Shown one piece after another: positions 9,285 to 19,303 of a stretch of 64,000 bases of DNA (positions are counted from its first letter, which is position 1; every line of letters starts with the position of its first letter). The notes under the pieces are model-generated. The model was not told the origin of the DNA. It worked only from the letters and a program-made list of their open reading frames with translations, and did no database searches. Made by a program: the position numbers and the translations under genes. The stretch is from an uncultured Sphingomonadaceae bacterium (GTDB taxonomy: Bacteria; Pseudomonadota; Alphaproteobacteria; Sphingomonadales; Sphingomonadaceae), in the NCBI GenBank assembly GCA_947493325.1, contig CANLQI010000001.1, forward strand, positions 1,441,375-1,505,374. The letters run 5' to 3'.

Positions 9285-9335
9285 GCGCGCGAACGCTGGC
9301 GTATATATGCGCCGACCCCGCCTAAGGGCTTTTTT
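9277..9335 (+). terminator. leuA attenuator (Rho-independent terminator)
   Basis: A perfect 11-bp stem, GCCCTTAGGCG at 9277-9287 with CGCCTAAGGGC at 9319-9329, followed by six T residues at 9330-9335. The long loop holds a smaller hairpin (GGCG/CGCC near 9297-9313). The left arm overlaps the last codons and stop of the leader peptide. It lies about 75 bp upstream of leuA. Confidence 0.8.
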
Positions 9336-9409
9336 CACCAAATTGATTTTACCGGACACACGGCAAGCGCCCGCACCATGTCCGAAGCCTGACTGAAGCG
9401 AGATGCACA

Positions 9410-11074
9410 ATGGCAATGCTGCAAGACCCGTCCCGAAAATACCGGCCTTTTCAAAAAATCGACCTGCCTGATCGCGTCTGGCCCGATGCACAAATCACAC
9501 GCGCGCCGCGCTGGCTCTCCACCGACCTGCGCGATGGCAATCAGGCGCTGATTGATCCGATGGATGCGCAAAAGAAACAGCGGTTTTTTGATATGCTGGT
9601 GCGGATTGGTGTCAAAGAGATTGAAGTCGGCTTCCCTTCCGCCGGGGCCACCGAGTTCAACTTTATCAGCGGGCTGGTCAAATCCGGCGCTATCCCCGAT
9701 GATGTGATGGTACAGGTTCTCACCCAGTCGCGCCGCGACCTGATCGAACGCAGTTTTGAAAGCCTGGCCGGGGCAAAGCAGGCCATTGTGCATCTGTATA
9801 ATGCCGTCAGCCCCGCTTGGCGCGAAGTGGTGTTCAAACTGGATAAACAGGGCGTGAAGGATATTGCCCGCTCTGGCGCGGCCATATTGCGCGAACAGGC
9901 GGAGAAATACGCCGATACCGACTGGCATTTCGAATATTCGCCCGAGACATTTTCCACCGCCGAGCTCGATTTCAGCTTGGAAGTGTGCGAGGCAGTGATG
10001 GAGATCATTGAGCCGACGCCTGAAAAGCCTCTCATCCTCAACTTGCCCGCCACCGTCGAGGCGGCCACGCCCAACATCTATGCGGATCAGGTCGAATGGA
10101 TGTGCCGCCATATCTCACGGCGTGACAGCGTGGTGATATCGCTGCACCCGCATAATGACCGCGGCAGCGGTATTGCCGCAGCGGAACTGGGCGTAATGGC
10201 GGGCGCGGACCGGGTCGAAGGCTGTCTGTTTGGTAATGGCGAACGCACCGGCAATGTCGACCTGGTGACGCTCGCGCTCAATATGTACACGCAGGGGGTG
10301 ACGCCGAACCTCGACTTTTCGGGACTGGAAGACATCGTCAAAACGGTCGAATATTGTAACCAGCTTCCCGTGCATCCACGCCATCCCTATGCGGGCGAGC
10401 TCGTGTTCACGGCCTTTTCCGGCAGCCATCAGGATGCGATCAAAAAAGGCTTTGCCGCACAAGATACGCGCAATGATGAACTGTGGAATGTGCCCTATCT
10501 ACCGATTGATCCCGCCGATCTCGACTGTTCCTATGAAGCCGTGATCCGTGTCAACTCACAAAGCGGCAAAGGCGGCGTCGCCTGGGTCCTTGAACAAGAC
10601 AAGGGCCTGAAACTCCCCAAAAAGTTGCAGGCCGATTTCAGCCGCGCCGTACAGGAGCTGGCGGATAAAACCAGTCAGGAGCTTTCCAGCGAGGATATCT
10701 GGCAGGAATTTGAGCGGCAGTATCTCAAACGCACGAACCGCCGTGTCGAGCTGCTGGACTATACCGAAAGCAAAACCGGCAACGAGCGTATTTTTGCGGG
10801 CAAAATCCGTATTGATGGCGAAGTCCATAGCGTTAGCGGGCGCGGCAATGGCCTGATGTCCAGCGTTGTAAACGCGCTGGCCGATGCGGGCGCACCGCAG
10901 CTGGATATTATGAATTACAGTGAGCATGCCATCGGCCAGGGCTCAGATGTGAAAGCCGCAGCCTATGTGGAATGCAAGACCGCAGACGGCAAAAGCGTGT
11001 TCGGTGCGGCAATTGACCCCGATGTCGCCAGCGCCAGTGTCCGCGCGATACTCAGTGCGACGAACCGGGTGTAA
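9410..11074 (+). CDS. leuA: 2-isopropylmalate synthase
   Basis: 554 residues, matching the longer form of LeuA. It condenses acetyl-CoA with 2-oxoisovalerate, the first committed step of leucine synthesis. The catalytic TIM barrel starts with STDLRDGNQAL (residues 36-46) and carries the metal-binding HPHNDRGSG. The last ~130 residues form the LeuA allosteric dimer domain for leucine feedback, with GRGNGLMSSVVNALADAG. The leader peptide and terminator upstream suggest attenuation by leucyl-tRNA supply. Its stop is 3 bp from that of the convergent hypothetical gene. Confidence 0.95.
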   Translation: MAMLQDPSRKYRPFQKIDLPDRVWPDAQITRAPRWLSTDLRDGNQALIDPMDAQKKQRFFDMLVRIGVKEIEVGFPSAGATEFNFISGLVKSGAIPDDVMVQVLTQSRRDLIERSFESLAGAKQAIVHLYNAVSPAWREVVFKLDKQGVKDIARSGAAILREQAEKYADTDWHFEYSPETFSTAELDFSLEVCEAVMEIIEPTPEKPLILNLPATVEAATPNIYADQVEWMCRHISRRDSVVISLHPHNDRGSGIAAAELGVMAGADRVEGCLFGNGERTGNVDLVTLALNMYTQGVTPNLDFSGLEDIVKTVEYCNQLPVHPRHPYAGELVFTAFSGSHQDAIKKGFAAQDTRNDELWNVPYLPIDPADLDCSYEAVIRVNSQSGKGGVAWVLEQDKGLKLPKKLQADFSRAVQELADKTSQELSSEDIWQEFERQYLKRTNRRVELLDYTESKTGNERIFAGKIRIDGEVHSVSGRGNGLMSSVVNALADAGAPQLDIMNYSEHAIGQGSDVKAAAYVECKTADGKSVFGAAIDPDVASASVRAILSATNRV

Positions 11075-11077
11075 TGG

Positions 11078-11851
11078 TTATCTGACGTTGACGGTGATGC
11101 CCAACACCTCCCACTGCGCGCCTTCAAGAACATAGCTGAAGTCATATTCAACCACATTGTCAGGGCCATCATAATAGCCCTTGATGGACATGCTGCCATC
11201 GTCTTCCATCGTCGCAGGGCGAGTTATTACGGGCTTGGCCTCGCGCAGTGGCAACAAATCAACTTTGCCATAAAATCCGCCAAATATACGGTCCAGTTCC
11301 GCTACTTCGGTCTGCCTCTGCCATGTATCTGAAACATTCTTATACAGGATATCCATTGATTTATTTTCCACCGATTGGGCGAAAAAACCCATTGTGTTGT
11401 GTATGAGCCTCGCCTGCTCCTCGTTATCGGGCAGACGCGATGCACTGTCTCCAAGCTGAAGTCCGGATGAGCTTCTGTCCAATCCGTAAATTTTCCAATC
11501 GCCATCTTCTTTCACAAAGCTGACGTCGACCGGGATGACTGTGCCGGACTGTGTTGTAACAGTACCGCTCAATATACCCTTACCGCCTTCGATCTTGCGT
11601 GTTGACCAGCTCATATCACGCACCTTGTCCAGCGAATTGGCGGCCAGATATTCGGCAAGCTCATTTTCGTCTGTCCCAGCCTTAAAGTCGCTGGACAGAT
11701 AACTATGCGCGGATGCGTTATCTCCTTCACTGGCGGCGGCAAAAAAACTGTCAGCCGTGTCTGACATACCAGCGGTAAAGTAAAATATTGCCCCGATAAA
11801 AAGGGCAATGGCAGCGGCTATGCCCGCAGCAATTTTCCAGAATTTTTTCAT
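11078..11851 (-). CDS. Hypothetical membrane-anchored protein
   Basis: 257 residues. A short basic start (MKKFWK) is followed by one hydrophobic helix at about residues 7-27, then a soluble domain predicted to lie outside the membrane. The soluble part has two similar-looking halves of about 100 residues (SDTADSFFAAASEGDNASAH and later ARLIHNTMGFFAQSVENKSM), each ending in a strand-rich stretch with a conserved Trp (GDWKIYGL, AQWEVLGI). This suggests a duplicated NTF2-like or DUF4864-like fold, which is only an inference. A longer frame reaches 11962, but the ATG at 11851 begins the hydrophobic N-terminus. No function can be assigned. Confidence 0.7.
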   Translation of the reverse strand: MKKFWKIAAGIAAAIALFIGAIFYFTAGMSDTADSFFAAASEGDNASAHSYLSSDFKAGTDENELAEYLAANSLDKVRDMSWSTRKIEGGKGILSGTVTTQSGTVIPVDVSFVKEDGDWKIYGLDRSSSGLQLGDSASRLPDNEEQARLIHNTMGFFAQSVENKSMDILYKNVSDTWQRQTEVAELDRIFGGFYGKVDLLPLREAKPVITRPATMEDDGSMSIKGYYDGPDNVVEYDFSYVLEGAQWEVLGITVNVR

Positions 11852-12001
11852 GTTTCTGCACCTGTTGTTATGGACGGGTGCGACCTTTGTTATGCTATTT
11901 ACGTATAGCATAAAGCCGGAAAAATAAAACCGCGTGCGAAATATCACATCTGGTCGGTGCATATTGACATTAACCGCCCACTTAAATCACGCTGGACAAA
12001 G

Positions 12002-12016
12002 TTGACGTAAACGTTA
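12002..12016 (+). promoter_or_regulatory. Candidate operator TTGACGTAAACGTTA
   Basis: An imperfect palindrome with two ACGT cores, close to the sites of LiuR/AtuR-type regulators of branched-chain and fatty acid breakdown in proteobacteria. It ends 11 bp before the nitronate monooxygenase ATG, so a bound protein could block translation start or promoter clearance. A single site, with no regulator gene nearby. Confidence 0.3.
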
Positions 12017-12027
12017 GGGTGCTTGCC

Positions 12028-13002
12028 ATGACTTTACCTTCTCCGCTCTGCGATAATCTGCGCCTGCCCGTTATCGGGTCCCCGCTTTTCATAGTTTCCG
12101 GTCCTGAGCTGGTCATTGCCCAGTGCAAGGCCGGTATTATCGGCTCCTTCCCTGCGCTCAACGCGCGGCCGCAAAGCCTGCTCGACGAATGGCTGCACCA
12201 GATTACCGAGGAGCTGGCCAAGCATAACCGCGAAAATCCCGATCGGCCCGCCGCGCCCTATGCGGTGAACCAGATTGTGCACAAATCGAACGACCGGCTC
12301 GAAGCGGACATGGCGACCTGCGCCAAATGGCAGGTGCCGATGGTGATAACGTCGCTGGGCGCGATTGAAGACCTGAACAAGGCGGTGCACAGCTGGGGCG
12401 GCATCACCATGCATGATGTCATCAACGACCGGTTTGCGCGCAAGGCGATTGATAAAGGCGCGGACGGCCTGATCCCCGTTGCTGCCGGCGCGGGCGGCCA
12501 TGCCGGCGTGACCTCACCTTTCGCGCTGATGCAGGAAATCCGCCAGTGGTTTGATGGCCCCGTCGCACTGTCAGGTTCGATTGCCCATGGCGCTTCGGTA
12601 CTCGCAGCGCAAGCCATGGGCGCGGATTTCGGCTATATCGGCTCCGCCTTTATCGCCACGAAAGAAGCCAATGCCGATGCTGAATATAAGCAGGGTATAG
12701 TCGATGGCAAGGCGGCAGATATTGTCTATTCCGATCTGTTTACCGGTGTGAGCGGCAATTATCTGCGTGGTTCAATCGAAGCGGCCGGGCTGGACCCCGA
12801 CAATCTGCCAGAAGGTGATTATAAAACCATGGACTTTGGCTCCGGCGGCAATACCGACAAAAAGGCATGGAAAGACATCTGGGGCAGCGGTCAGGGCATT
12901 GGCGCGGTCGATGCCGTGGACAGCGTCGAAGATCTGGTGGCACGGCTGGAGCGCGAATATGTGGCGGCAAGGGATTCGCTGGCAGAGCGGTCAAAATACT
13001 AA
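12028..13002 (+). CDS. Nitronate monooxygenase family protein
   Basis: 324 residues, FMN-dependent TIM-barrel protein of the NMO (2-nitropropane dioxygenase) family. Key segments are the N-terminal [17 protein letters not shown], the central [22 protein letters not shown] phosphate/FMN-binding loop and the [24 protein letters not shown] helix-strand. Such enzymes oxidise nitronates such as propionate-3-nitronate; sphingomonad members often sit in lipid-degradation contexts, and the real substrate is unknown. AGGG precedes the ATG at 12028. The 3' end overlaps that of kup, on the other strand, by 4 bp. Confidence 0.85.
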   Translation: MTLPSPLCDNLRLPVIGSPLFIVSGPELVIAQCKAGIIGSFPALNARPQSLLDEWLHQITEELAKHNRENPDRPAAPYAVNQIVHKSNDRLEADMATCAKWQVPMVITSLGAIEDLNKAVHSWGGITMHDVINDRFARKAIDKGADGLIPVAAGAGGHAGVTSPFALMQEIRQWFDGPVALSGSIAHGASVLAAQAMGADFGYIGSAFIATKEANADAEYKQGIVDGKAADIVYSDLFTGVSGNYLRGSIEAAGLDPDNLPEGDYKTMDFGSGGNTDKKAWKDIWGSGQGIGAVDAVDSVEDLVARLEREYVAARDSLAERSKY

Positions 13003-14960
13003 ATCTCTACCTGACTGCCCAATTCCACAACGCGGTTGGTCGGCAGGCGGAAAAACTCCATTGCGGTCGCTGAATTGCGCAGCATCCAGGCGAAGATCTT
13101 TTCGCGCCAGAGCGGCATACCCGGCGTTTTTGACGCGAGCAGTGTCTGCCGCGACAGGAAGAAACTGGTCTGCATCATATCAAATTCGCCGCCGCAGCGT
13201 TCCACGGCTTTCAGCTTCTCGGGAATATTCGGGTCCTGCATAAATCCATAGCGCAGCACCAATCGGTAAAACCCATGGCCCAGATCCTCAATCTGCTGAC
13301 AATCATCCTCGGCGATATAAGGCACTTCCTCAATCTGCACCGTCAATATGACCACACGCTCATGTATCACCCGATTGTGCTTCATATTGTGCAGCAGTGC
13401 CGCCGGAACGCCCGCCGTGCTGGAGGCCAGAAATATCGCCGTGCCAGGAACGCGGGTCGCACTGTTATTGGCGGATTTCACGAATATTTCCACCGGCAAC
13501 CCGGTTTCGTCCATGCGTTCGCGCATCAACTTGCGGCCCCGCGCCCAGGTGGTGAGCATCGTAAAGGCAATCGCCCCGATCATCAGCGGGAACCAGCCGC
13601 CATCGGGAACTTTGGTAAGATTGGCGATAAAATAGGCACCATCAACGATGAAGAACAGCGCCAGCAGCGGGACCGCATACCAGAGTTTCCACTTCCACAG
13701 CACAATCGCCACCACCGCGAGCAGGCAGGTGTCGATCAGCATCGCGCCGGTCACTGCAATCCCGTAAGCCGAGGCCAGCTTGCTTGACGACTGGAATGTA
13801 AGCACCAGAATAAGCACAGCGGCCATCAACGCCCAATTGATAACGGGAATATAGATCTGGCCCGCTTCCGATGCGCTGGTATGCTTGATGGAAAGGCGCG
13901 GGATAAAGCCGAGCTGGATCGCCTGATGCGTGACCGAGAAAGAGCCGGAAATAACGGCCTGGCTGGCAATAAACGTCGCCACCATCGCAAGGAAGACCAG
14001 CGGCAGGCGCAGAAATTCGGGTGCGAGCAGGAAGAACGGGTTCTGAATGGCTTCCTGCGCGCCGGCAGCGTCCAGGCTGATAATCATCGCGCCCTGCCCG
14101 AAATAGTTGAGCAGCAGCGCGGGCATGACAAAGCCGAACCAGCTCAGCCGCATTGGCCTGCGCCCGAAATGGCCCATATCGGCGAACAGCGCCGCTGATC
14201 CGGTTACGGCGAGCACCACAGAACCCAGCGCCAGAAAAGCTTTCCAGCCATCGGAAATGAAAAACAGCACAGCATAATACGGATTCAGCGCGTGCAATAT
14301 GGCAGGCGTCTGCACAATCTGTATAAGCCCCAATGTGGCAATTGTCAGGAAATAGACGATCATCACGGGACCGAATAATGCGCCAACCTTGGCCGTACCG
14401 CGCGATTGCAGGACAAACAGGAATATCAGCAGCGCCACCGCAATCGGCAGGACCAGCGGGGCCAGTCCGGCCTCCACAACGGTTAGGCCTTCCACCGCAG
14501 ATAGCACTGAAATAGCGGGCGTAATCATGCTGTCGCCGTAAAATAATGCAGTCGAAAACACGCCCAGCAACACAATCAGGCCGCCATATTTGGCGCGGCT
14601 GATCGTTCGCGACAACAGCGCCACCAGTGCAAGGCTACCGCCCTGCCCCTTATTATCCGCGCGCATCAAAATCGTGACATATTGAATCGCAACGACCAGT
14701 GTCATCGACCAGAAAATCAGGCTGACGACACCCAATACATGCAATTCGTCCAGCGCAAGCTTATGGTGGCCGGTGAAAGTTTCGCGAAACGCATATAGCG
14801 GGCTGGTGCCGATATCACCGAATACAATGCCTATCGCCCCAATGGCGAGCTTGACCATCGGACCATTGTCATGGCCGTGTCCGCCCGTATGCTGCGCGGC
14901 ATCAGCGGCGGTATCGTCCGCATTATCGGCTGTTGCCGGGGGTTCGCTGTCAGTAACCAT
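12999..14960 (-). CDS. kup: KUP-family potassium uptake protein
   Basis: 653 residues, normal for Kup/HAK K+/H+ symporters. The N-terminal ~33 residues are polar and His/Asp-rich, then 12 hydrophobic helices start with the signature [20 protein letters not shown] (residues 42-61). A cytosolic C-terminal domain of about 180 residues follows the last helix. The ATG at 14960 is the only start that keeps the polar N-terminus. It converges on the nitronate monooxygenase gene with a 4-bp overlap. Confidence 0.95.
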   Translation of the reverse strand: MVTDSEPPATADNADDTAADAAQHTGGHGHDNGPMVKLAIGAIGIVFGDIGTSPLYAFRETFTGHHKLALDELHVLGVVSLIFWSMTLVVAIQYVTILMRADNKGQGGSLALVALLSRTISRAKYGGLIVLLGVFSTALFYGDSMITPAISVLSAVEGLTVVEAGLAPLVLPIAVALLIFLFVLQSRGTAKVGALFGPVMIVYFLTIATLGLIQIVQTPAILHALNPYYAVLFFISDGWKAFLALGSVVLAVTGSAALFADMGHFGRRPMRLSWFGFVMPALLLNYFGQGAMIISLDAAGAQEAIQNPFFLLAPEFLRLPLVFLAMVATFIASQAVISGSFSVTHQAIQLGFIPRLSIKHTSASEAGQIYIPVINWALMAAVLILVLTFQSSSKLASAYGIAVTGAMLIDTCLLAVVAIVLWKWKLWYAVPLLALFFIVDGAYFIANLTKVPDGGWFPLMIGAIAFTMLTTWARGRKLMRERMDETGLPVEIFVKSANNSATRVPGTAIFLASSTAGVPAALLHNMKHNRVIHERVVILTVQIEEVPYIAEDDCQQIEDLGHGFYRLVLRYGFMQDPNIPEKLKAVERCGGEFDMMQTSFFLSRQTLLASKTPGMPLWREKIFAWMLRNSATAMEFFRLPTNRVVELGSQVEI

Positions 14961-15094
14961 GGCCTATCGCCCTTCAACATTGGTCCCGCCTGAGAGGGCC
15001 GGGTCCTGAGACTCGGCGCAGCAAAGGCAAGACCGGCGCAGATATCACGAGTCATGTTGCAGCGCAACAATTGCGCGCAATCCTTACGTTCCGT

Positions 15095-15790
15095 TCAGTC
15101 GCCTGCCGGTTGTTCCGAAGCTTCGGCGGGCCTTTCTGGCGGCACCGTTATCTGTGCGCCTGCGCCCAGGCTTGCATCCACGCGCGCGATCAGGCTTTCG
15201 AGCTGCGCGCGTATCGGGGCGTCTTCCGGCGCGCGGTTGAGCAGCGACTGCCACAATGCCCGCGCTTCCTCCAGCCGCCCCGACTGCGCCAGCGCCAGTC
15301 CCATAAAATAAGGCGCCGCCGGATTATCGGGCGCAATATTAGCGGCTTTTTGATACGCATATTGCGATGCCGGCGAGATGAAACCATCGCTGTGACCAAC
15401 GAGCGCATTACCCAATGCTACCCATAAATCAGGGTTTTGTGGCTGTTTCTTAAGAGCATTTTTCAGGATTACCGACGCGCTCGCATATTTGCCCTGACGG
15501 CTTTGGCTATCTGCCATGACCAGCCAGCTGCGCGCGCCGCTAAATTCATAGTCCATTGATTTACGCTGTTCGAGCATTGCTGCTTCCACTTCGGATTCGA
15601 TGTCAGAGAAATTCTCGACTGCCTCTTTAGGTGCGCCTGCATAACGGGGATTGGCCTGCCACGCATAGCCGGCCACGCCCAGAATAAGCGCAGCAGCGAC
15701 AAATTCCCAGGATCCGCGCGGTATTTTCACCCAGAGAATCAGGATAGCCATGGTGATTATGGCAATCAGCGCGATTATCAGCCAGCCCAT
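15095..15790 (-). CDS. ccmI: Cytochrome c biogenesis TPR protein (CycH/CcmI-like)
   Basis: 231 residues. Two hydrophobic helices (about residues 3-20 and 29-45) are followed by a periplasmic TPR region (GARSWLVMADSQSRQGKYAS, NPDLWVALGNALVGHSDG, NPAAPYFMGLALAQSGRLEEA) and a Pro-rich end. In system I cytochrome c maturation this protein presents apocytochrome c to the haem lyase CcmF-CcmH. It is the last gene of the ccm run, and its ATG overlaps the ccmH stop (ATGA). Confidence 0.82.
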   Translation of the reverse strand: MGWLIIALIAIITMAILILWVKIPRGSWEFVAAALILGVAGYAWQANPRYAGAPKEAVENFSDIESEVEAAMLEQRKSMDYEFSGARSWLVMADSQSRQGKYASASVILKNALKKQPQNPDLWVALGNALVGHSDGFISPASQYAYQKAANIAPDNPAAPYFMGLALAQSGRLEEARALWQSLLNRAPEDAPIRAQLESLIARVDASLGAGAQITVPPERPAEASEQPAGD

Positions 15791-16236
15791 CAGCCTTGCT
15801 CCCCGTCCTGCGCATTTGCCGAACCTTGCGCGTTAGAACGCCGGAACCGGCCCCGCATCAGAAACACCGCCAATACCAACAGAGCAAGCGGCGCGGCCCA
15901 GAGCGGCCATGTCATCGCGCTGACGCTCGGCGCATAGCTGACCCAGTCGCCATAGCGTTCGACGAGCCAGGCCCGCACCGCCTCCGGGTCATCACCCGCG
16001 GCAATACGCGTGCGCACCTGATGCCGCATATCGCCCGCCATCGGCGCATCGCTGTCGGCAATCGATTGGCTTTGGCATTTCAGACAGCGCAGTGTTTCCA
16101 TCAGCGCTTTGGCCTCAGCCTCCTGCGCCGGGTCATCCAGCTGCTGATAGGCATAGGGTGCAGGCGGCATGGACTGCTGAGCCGATGCAATACCTGTCAT
16201 GCCCAGCAGCAAAGTCATACAAAACAGTATCCGCAT
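15790..16236 (-). CDS. ccmH: Cytochrome c maturation protein CcmH
   Basis: 148 residues. It has a signal peptide, a periplasmic domain carrying the thiol motif LRCLKCQSQSI (CxxC), and one C-terminal membrane helix with a basic tail. CcmH holds or reduces the cysteines of apocytochrome c during haem attachment. The ATG at 16236 has GGAGGAGG upstream and its first base is the last base of the preceding dsbE stop (TGATG). A GTG one codon earlier is possible. Confidence 0.92.
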   Translation of the reverse strand: MRILFCMTLLLGMTGIASAQQSMPPAPYAYQQLDDPAQEAEAKALMETLRCLKCQSQSIADSDAPMAGDMRHQVRTRIAAGDDPEAVRAWLVERYGDWVSYAPSVSAMTWPLWAAPLALLVLAVFLMRGRFRRSNAQGSANAQDGEQG

Positions 16237-16763
16237 CACTGTGCCTCCTCCAGTTTTTCGAGCAGCAGAGGTACGTCACTGGCGCGGATGTCGCCGATAT
16301 GCTGATAGGTGATAACACCCTTGCCATCGACCACGAAAGTCTCCGGGACACCGGACGAACCGATTTCAAGCTGCACGCTGCTCAAATTATCCGCTCCGAT
16401 TTTCGTATAGGGATTGCCGTTACGCGCCAGAAATGCGGCGATATCCTCCGGCTTGTCGCGGATAGCAACGCCATTGATCGTTGCACCCGCATCCGCCAGC
16501 GCCTGCAGATGCGGCGCTTCGGCAATGCACGGCACGCACCAGCTGGCGAAGATATTAAGCAGTTTCGGCTCGCCGGTCGCAAAATCGGCGGCGGACAATG
16601 CGGGCCGGTCGGTGACGGCGGGCGGCAGATCAAACGCCGGCAATGGTTTGCCAATCATTTTCGACTCTATCGTCTGGTCAGATGGTGACAGCAGTCCGCT
16701 CGCCACCAGGCCAAAAAATGCGAGGAACAAAGCAAAAGGCAGCCATAGCTTCCAGCTGGTCAT
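16236..16763 (-). CDS. ccmG: Thiol:disulfide interchange protein DsbE/CcmG
   Basis: 175 residues, a membrane-anchored periplasmic thioredoxin. An N-terminal helix (about residues 5-24) is followed by a thioredoxin fold with the active site FASWCVPCIAEAP and the cis-Pro in SGVPETFVVD. It passes electrons to apocytochrome c or CcmH in system I. Its start lies within the end of ccmF (4-bp overlap), which fits one translationally coupled operon. Confidence 0.93.
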   Translation of the reverse strand: MTSWKLWLPFALFLAFFGLVASGLLSPSDQTIESKMIGKPLPAFDLPPAVTDRPALSAADFATGEPKLLNIFASWCVPCIAEAPHLQALADAGATINGVAIRDKPEDIAAFLARNGNPYTKIGADNLSSVQLEIGSSGVPETFVVDGKGVITYQHIGDIRASDVPLLLEKLEEAQ

Positions 16764-18709
16764 GCCGCCTCTCCCTGCATATCGCTGTCCTGCATATCAT
16801 AACGGCGGCGTTTGATATCGCGCGCGGTGCGGCCAATCAGCGCGAGCAGACCGCCCAGCCCAATCAGCAGGCCGCCATACCAGATAAATGGCACAAACGG
16901 TTTCCACCACAGGCGCAGCTGCCAGCGGCCATCATCATTTTCCTCGCCCAGCACAGCGTAAAGTTGCCCGTTCCAGCGGGTCAGAAGGGCTGCCTCGCTG
17001 GTCTGCATGGTAGGTGACGTGAAATTGCGTGATTGCGGCGTGATGATTTCGGACGCGTTCGAGCCAGTGACCTGCGCCGTGATATTGGCCTCCAGTGCGG
17101 TCCAGTTCGGCCCTGCAACCGGATCAATCGCATTCAGCGTCAGCGTATAGGGGCCGACCTCATGGGTATCGCCTACATTCGACGCAACCAGCACTTCCTG
17201 ATTAAATGCCGATTCCGACGCCATACCGAACAATGCCACCGCTATGCCGAGATGCGCGATCACCATGCCCCAGATGCTGAGCGGTGTGCGCAGCAAATTG
17301 CGCCCGAACAATGGAATGACGCTCGCAATGGCAAGGCCCACCGCCAGTACCAGACCAAGCAGCGGCAGGATGCCGATGCTGCCGCCGAATATTATCACCA
17401 GCAACAGCGTGACTGCCGTCGCCAGTGCGGGCAGCGCCAGCAGATTGACCAGTCTGCGCCCGCTGTCGCCGCGCCAGCGTAAGATCGGTCCCGCGGCCAT
17501 CACAAGCAGCATCGGCAGTGCAAATATCGCGCCAACCGGATTGAAATAGGGCGGACCAACGGACACTTTTGTGCCCATGGCTTCGGTGAGCAGCGGATAG
17601 AGCGTTCCGATCAGCACAATGCCCAATATCGCGGTGAGCAGCACATTATTCATGACCAGCGCGCCTTCGCGGCTAAAATAGTTGAATTTCGTGCCTTCGC
17701 GTACCGTCGAGGCACGTACCGCGAACAAAACCAGTGACCCGCCAATGTAGATGGCGAGCAGCGCCAGAATAAAGCTTCCCCGCTCCGGGTCTACCGCGAA
17801 TGCATGCACACTGGTCAAAATGCCCGAGCGCACCAGAAATGTTCCGACCATGGACATGGAAAATGCCACCACCGCCAGCATGATCGTCCATGTTCTAAGC
17901 GCCCCGCGCGTCGCCAGCACGCTCACCGAATGCAGCAAGGCCGTCGCCGCCAGCCATGGCATGAGCGACGCATTTTCGACCGGGTCCCAAAACCACCAGC
18001 CGCCCCAGCCGAGCTCGTAATAGGCCCAGTAACTGCCCGCCGTAATACCGAGTGTCAGAAATATCCACGCACCCAGCACCCATGGCCGCATCGCGCGGGC
18101 GAAAACAGGCCCGACATTGCGGGTGATAAGCGCGCCCACTGCGAAAGAAAACGCGACCGACAGCCCGACATAGCCAATATAAAGCGTCGGCGGGTGAAAG
18201 GCGAGGCCCGGGTCCTGCAACAGCGGGTTCAGCCCCTGTCCTTCCGGCGCGGGCGATGGCAGCCGCTCAAACGGATTGGAAGAAAACAGCAGAAATGCAT
18301 AAAATCCGATGCTGACAAACGCCTGCGCTGCAAGTGTTGCAATCATCGTGTCGCTGCGCAGCCGTTTTTCCAGCAGGGCGATACAGCTGCCCGACAGGCC
18401 CATAATCGTGACCCACAGCAGCATCGAGCCTTCATGATTGCCCCATGTGCCGGCAAATTTATACAGGAAAGGCTTCGCGCTATGGCTGTTCATCGCCACC
18501 AGTTTTACCGACAGATCAGTGCGCAGGAACAACCAGATCAGCAAGACAAATGCGGCCGTGACAAGCAATCCCTGCAATATCGCCACAGGCCGGATGACAG
18601 GCGCAAGCTGCGCGCCCTTGCCCGCCAGCGAAAAACCCCCCGCGAGCAATTGCAGCAGCGACAACGCCGCCGCCAGCCAAAGGCACGCAAGACCGGCTTC
18701 CGCTATCAC
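16760..18709 (-). CDS. ccmF: Haem lyase subunit CcmF
   Basis: 649 residues, a polytopic membrane protein with the Trp-rich haem-handling motif GWGGWWFWDPVENASLMPW and conserved His residues near the membrane surface (GNHEGSMLLW, FHPPTLYIGYVG). It joins haem from CcmE to apocytochrome c with CcmH. The start is GTG at 18709, overlapping the ccmE stop (GTGA). Length is normal. Confidence 0.95.
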   Translation of the reverse strand: MIAEAGLACLWLAAALSLLQLLAGGFSLAGKGAQLAPVIRPVAILQGLLVTAAFVLLIWLFLRTDLSVKLVAMNSHSAKPFLYKFAGTWGNHEGSMLLWVTIMGLSGSCIALLEKRLRSDTMIATLAAQAFVSIGFYAFLLFSSNPFERLPSPAPEGQGLNPLLQDPGLAFHPPTLYIGYVGLSVAFSFAVGALITRNVGPVFARAMRPWVLGAWIFLTLGITAGSYWAYYELGWGGWWFWDPVENASLMPWLAATALLHSVSVLATRGALRTWTIMLAVVAFSMSMVGTFLVRSGILTSVHAFAVDPERGSFILALLAIYIGGSLVLFAVRASTVREGTKFNYFSREGALVMNNVLLTAILGIVLIGTLYPLLTEAMGTKVSVGPPYFNPVGAIFALPMLLVMAAGPILRWRGDSGRRLVNLLALPALATAVTLLLVIIFGGSIGILPLLGLVLAVGLAIASVIPLFGRNLLRTPLSIWGMVIAHLGIAVALFGMASESAFNQEVLVASNVGDTHEVGPYTLTLNAIDPVAGPNWTALEANITAQVTGSNASEIITPQSRNFTSPTMQTSEAALLTRWNGQLYAVLGEENDDGRWQLRLWWKPFVPFIWYGGLLIGLGGLLALIGRTARDIKRRRYDMQDSDMQGEAA

Positions 18710-19164
18710 TGGGTCACCGTCGATTCCGCCTGCTGCTTGATCTCGTCAAGGTTCATGTCCTCCAGCTCGCGCGGCATATAGTTTTCATCATGTTTGGCGA
18801 GCAAATTGTCCGCCACAAAAATACCGTTCGCGTTCATCCGGCCTTCCGCCACTACTCCGGAACCTTCGACAAACAGGTCGGGTGTGATGCCGCGATAGGT
18901 AACGGGTACACTGCCCTTGCCATCCTCAACGATAAAATTCACCGTGACACCATCCGCAGCCTGCGCAATCGAGCCGCGCCGCACCATGCCGCCCAGCCGG
19001 ATAGCGCGGTCCACCTCGACATTTTTCGCGGCAATATCGGACGGCGCATAAAAATAGGACGCCTGATCACGCAGCGCATAAGCGGCCAGCAGCACCGCGG
19101 CAAGCAAGGCCACGAATGCGAGCAGGATAAGCGTGAGACGCTGATGTTTAGCTTTGACCGTCAC
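18706..19164 (-). CDS. ccmE: Haem chaperone CcmE
   Basis: 152 residues. One N-terminal membrane helix is followed by an OB-fold. The haem-attaching His is in LLAKHDENYMP near residue 130. CcmE carries haem from CcmC to CcmF in the periplasm. It sits between ccmD and ccmF with a 4-bp overlap to the latter. Confidence 0.95.
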   Translation of the reverse strand: MTVKAKHQRLTLILLAFVALLAAVLLAAYALRDQASYFYAPSDIAAKNVEVDRAIRLGGMVRRGSIAQAADGVTVNFIVEDGKGSVPVTYRGITPDLFVEGSGVVAEGRMNANGIFVADNLLAKHDENYMPRELEDMNLDEIKQQAESTVTQ

Positions 19165-19173
19165 GTGTAATTC

Positions 19174-19302
19174 CTATTTGCTTTTTATGTCTTCAAGCCG
19201 TTTTTCGGTATGTTTCAGACCGGCATAGCACCAACCGATCAGCGCCAATGTGCCAATTATGGCGATAACATATACAGCGATGACATAATCCCATTGGTCC
19301 AT
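19174..19302 (-). CDS. ccmD: Haem exporter protein CcmD
   Basis: A 42-residue protein starting MDQWDYVIAVYVIAIIGTLA, with one membrane helix and a charged tail (KHTEKRLEDIKSK). Size, topology and position between ccmC and ccmE are those of CcmD, which helps release haem-loaded CcmE from CcmC. Too short to be picked up by simple length cut-offs. It starts 1 bp after the ccmC stop. Confidence 0.85.
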   Translation of the reverse strand: MDQWDYVIAVYVIAIIGTLALIGWCYAGLKHTEKRLEDIKSK

Positions 19303-19303
19303 G

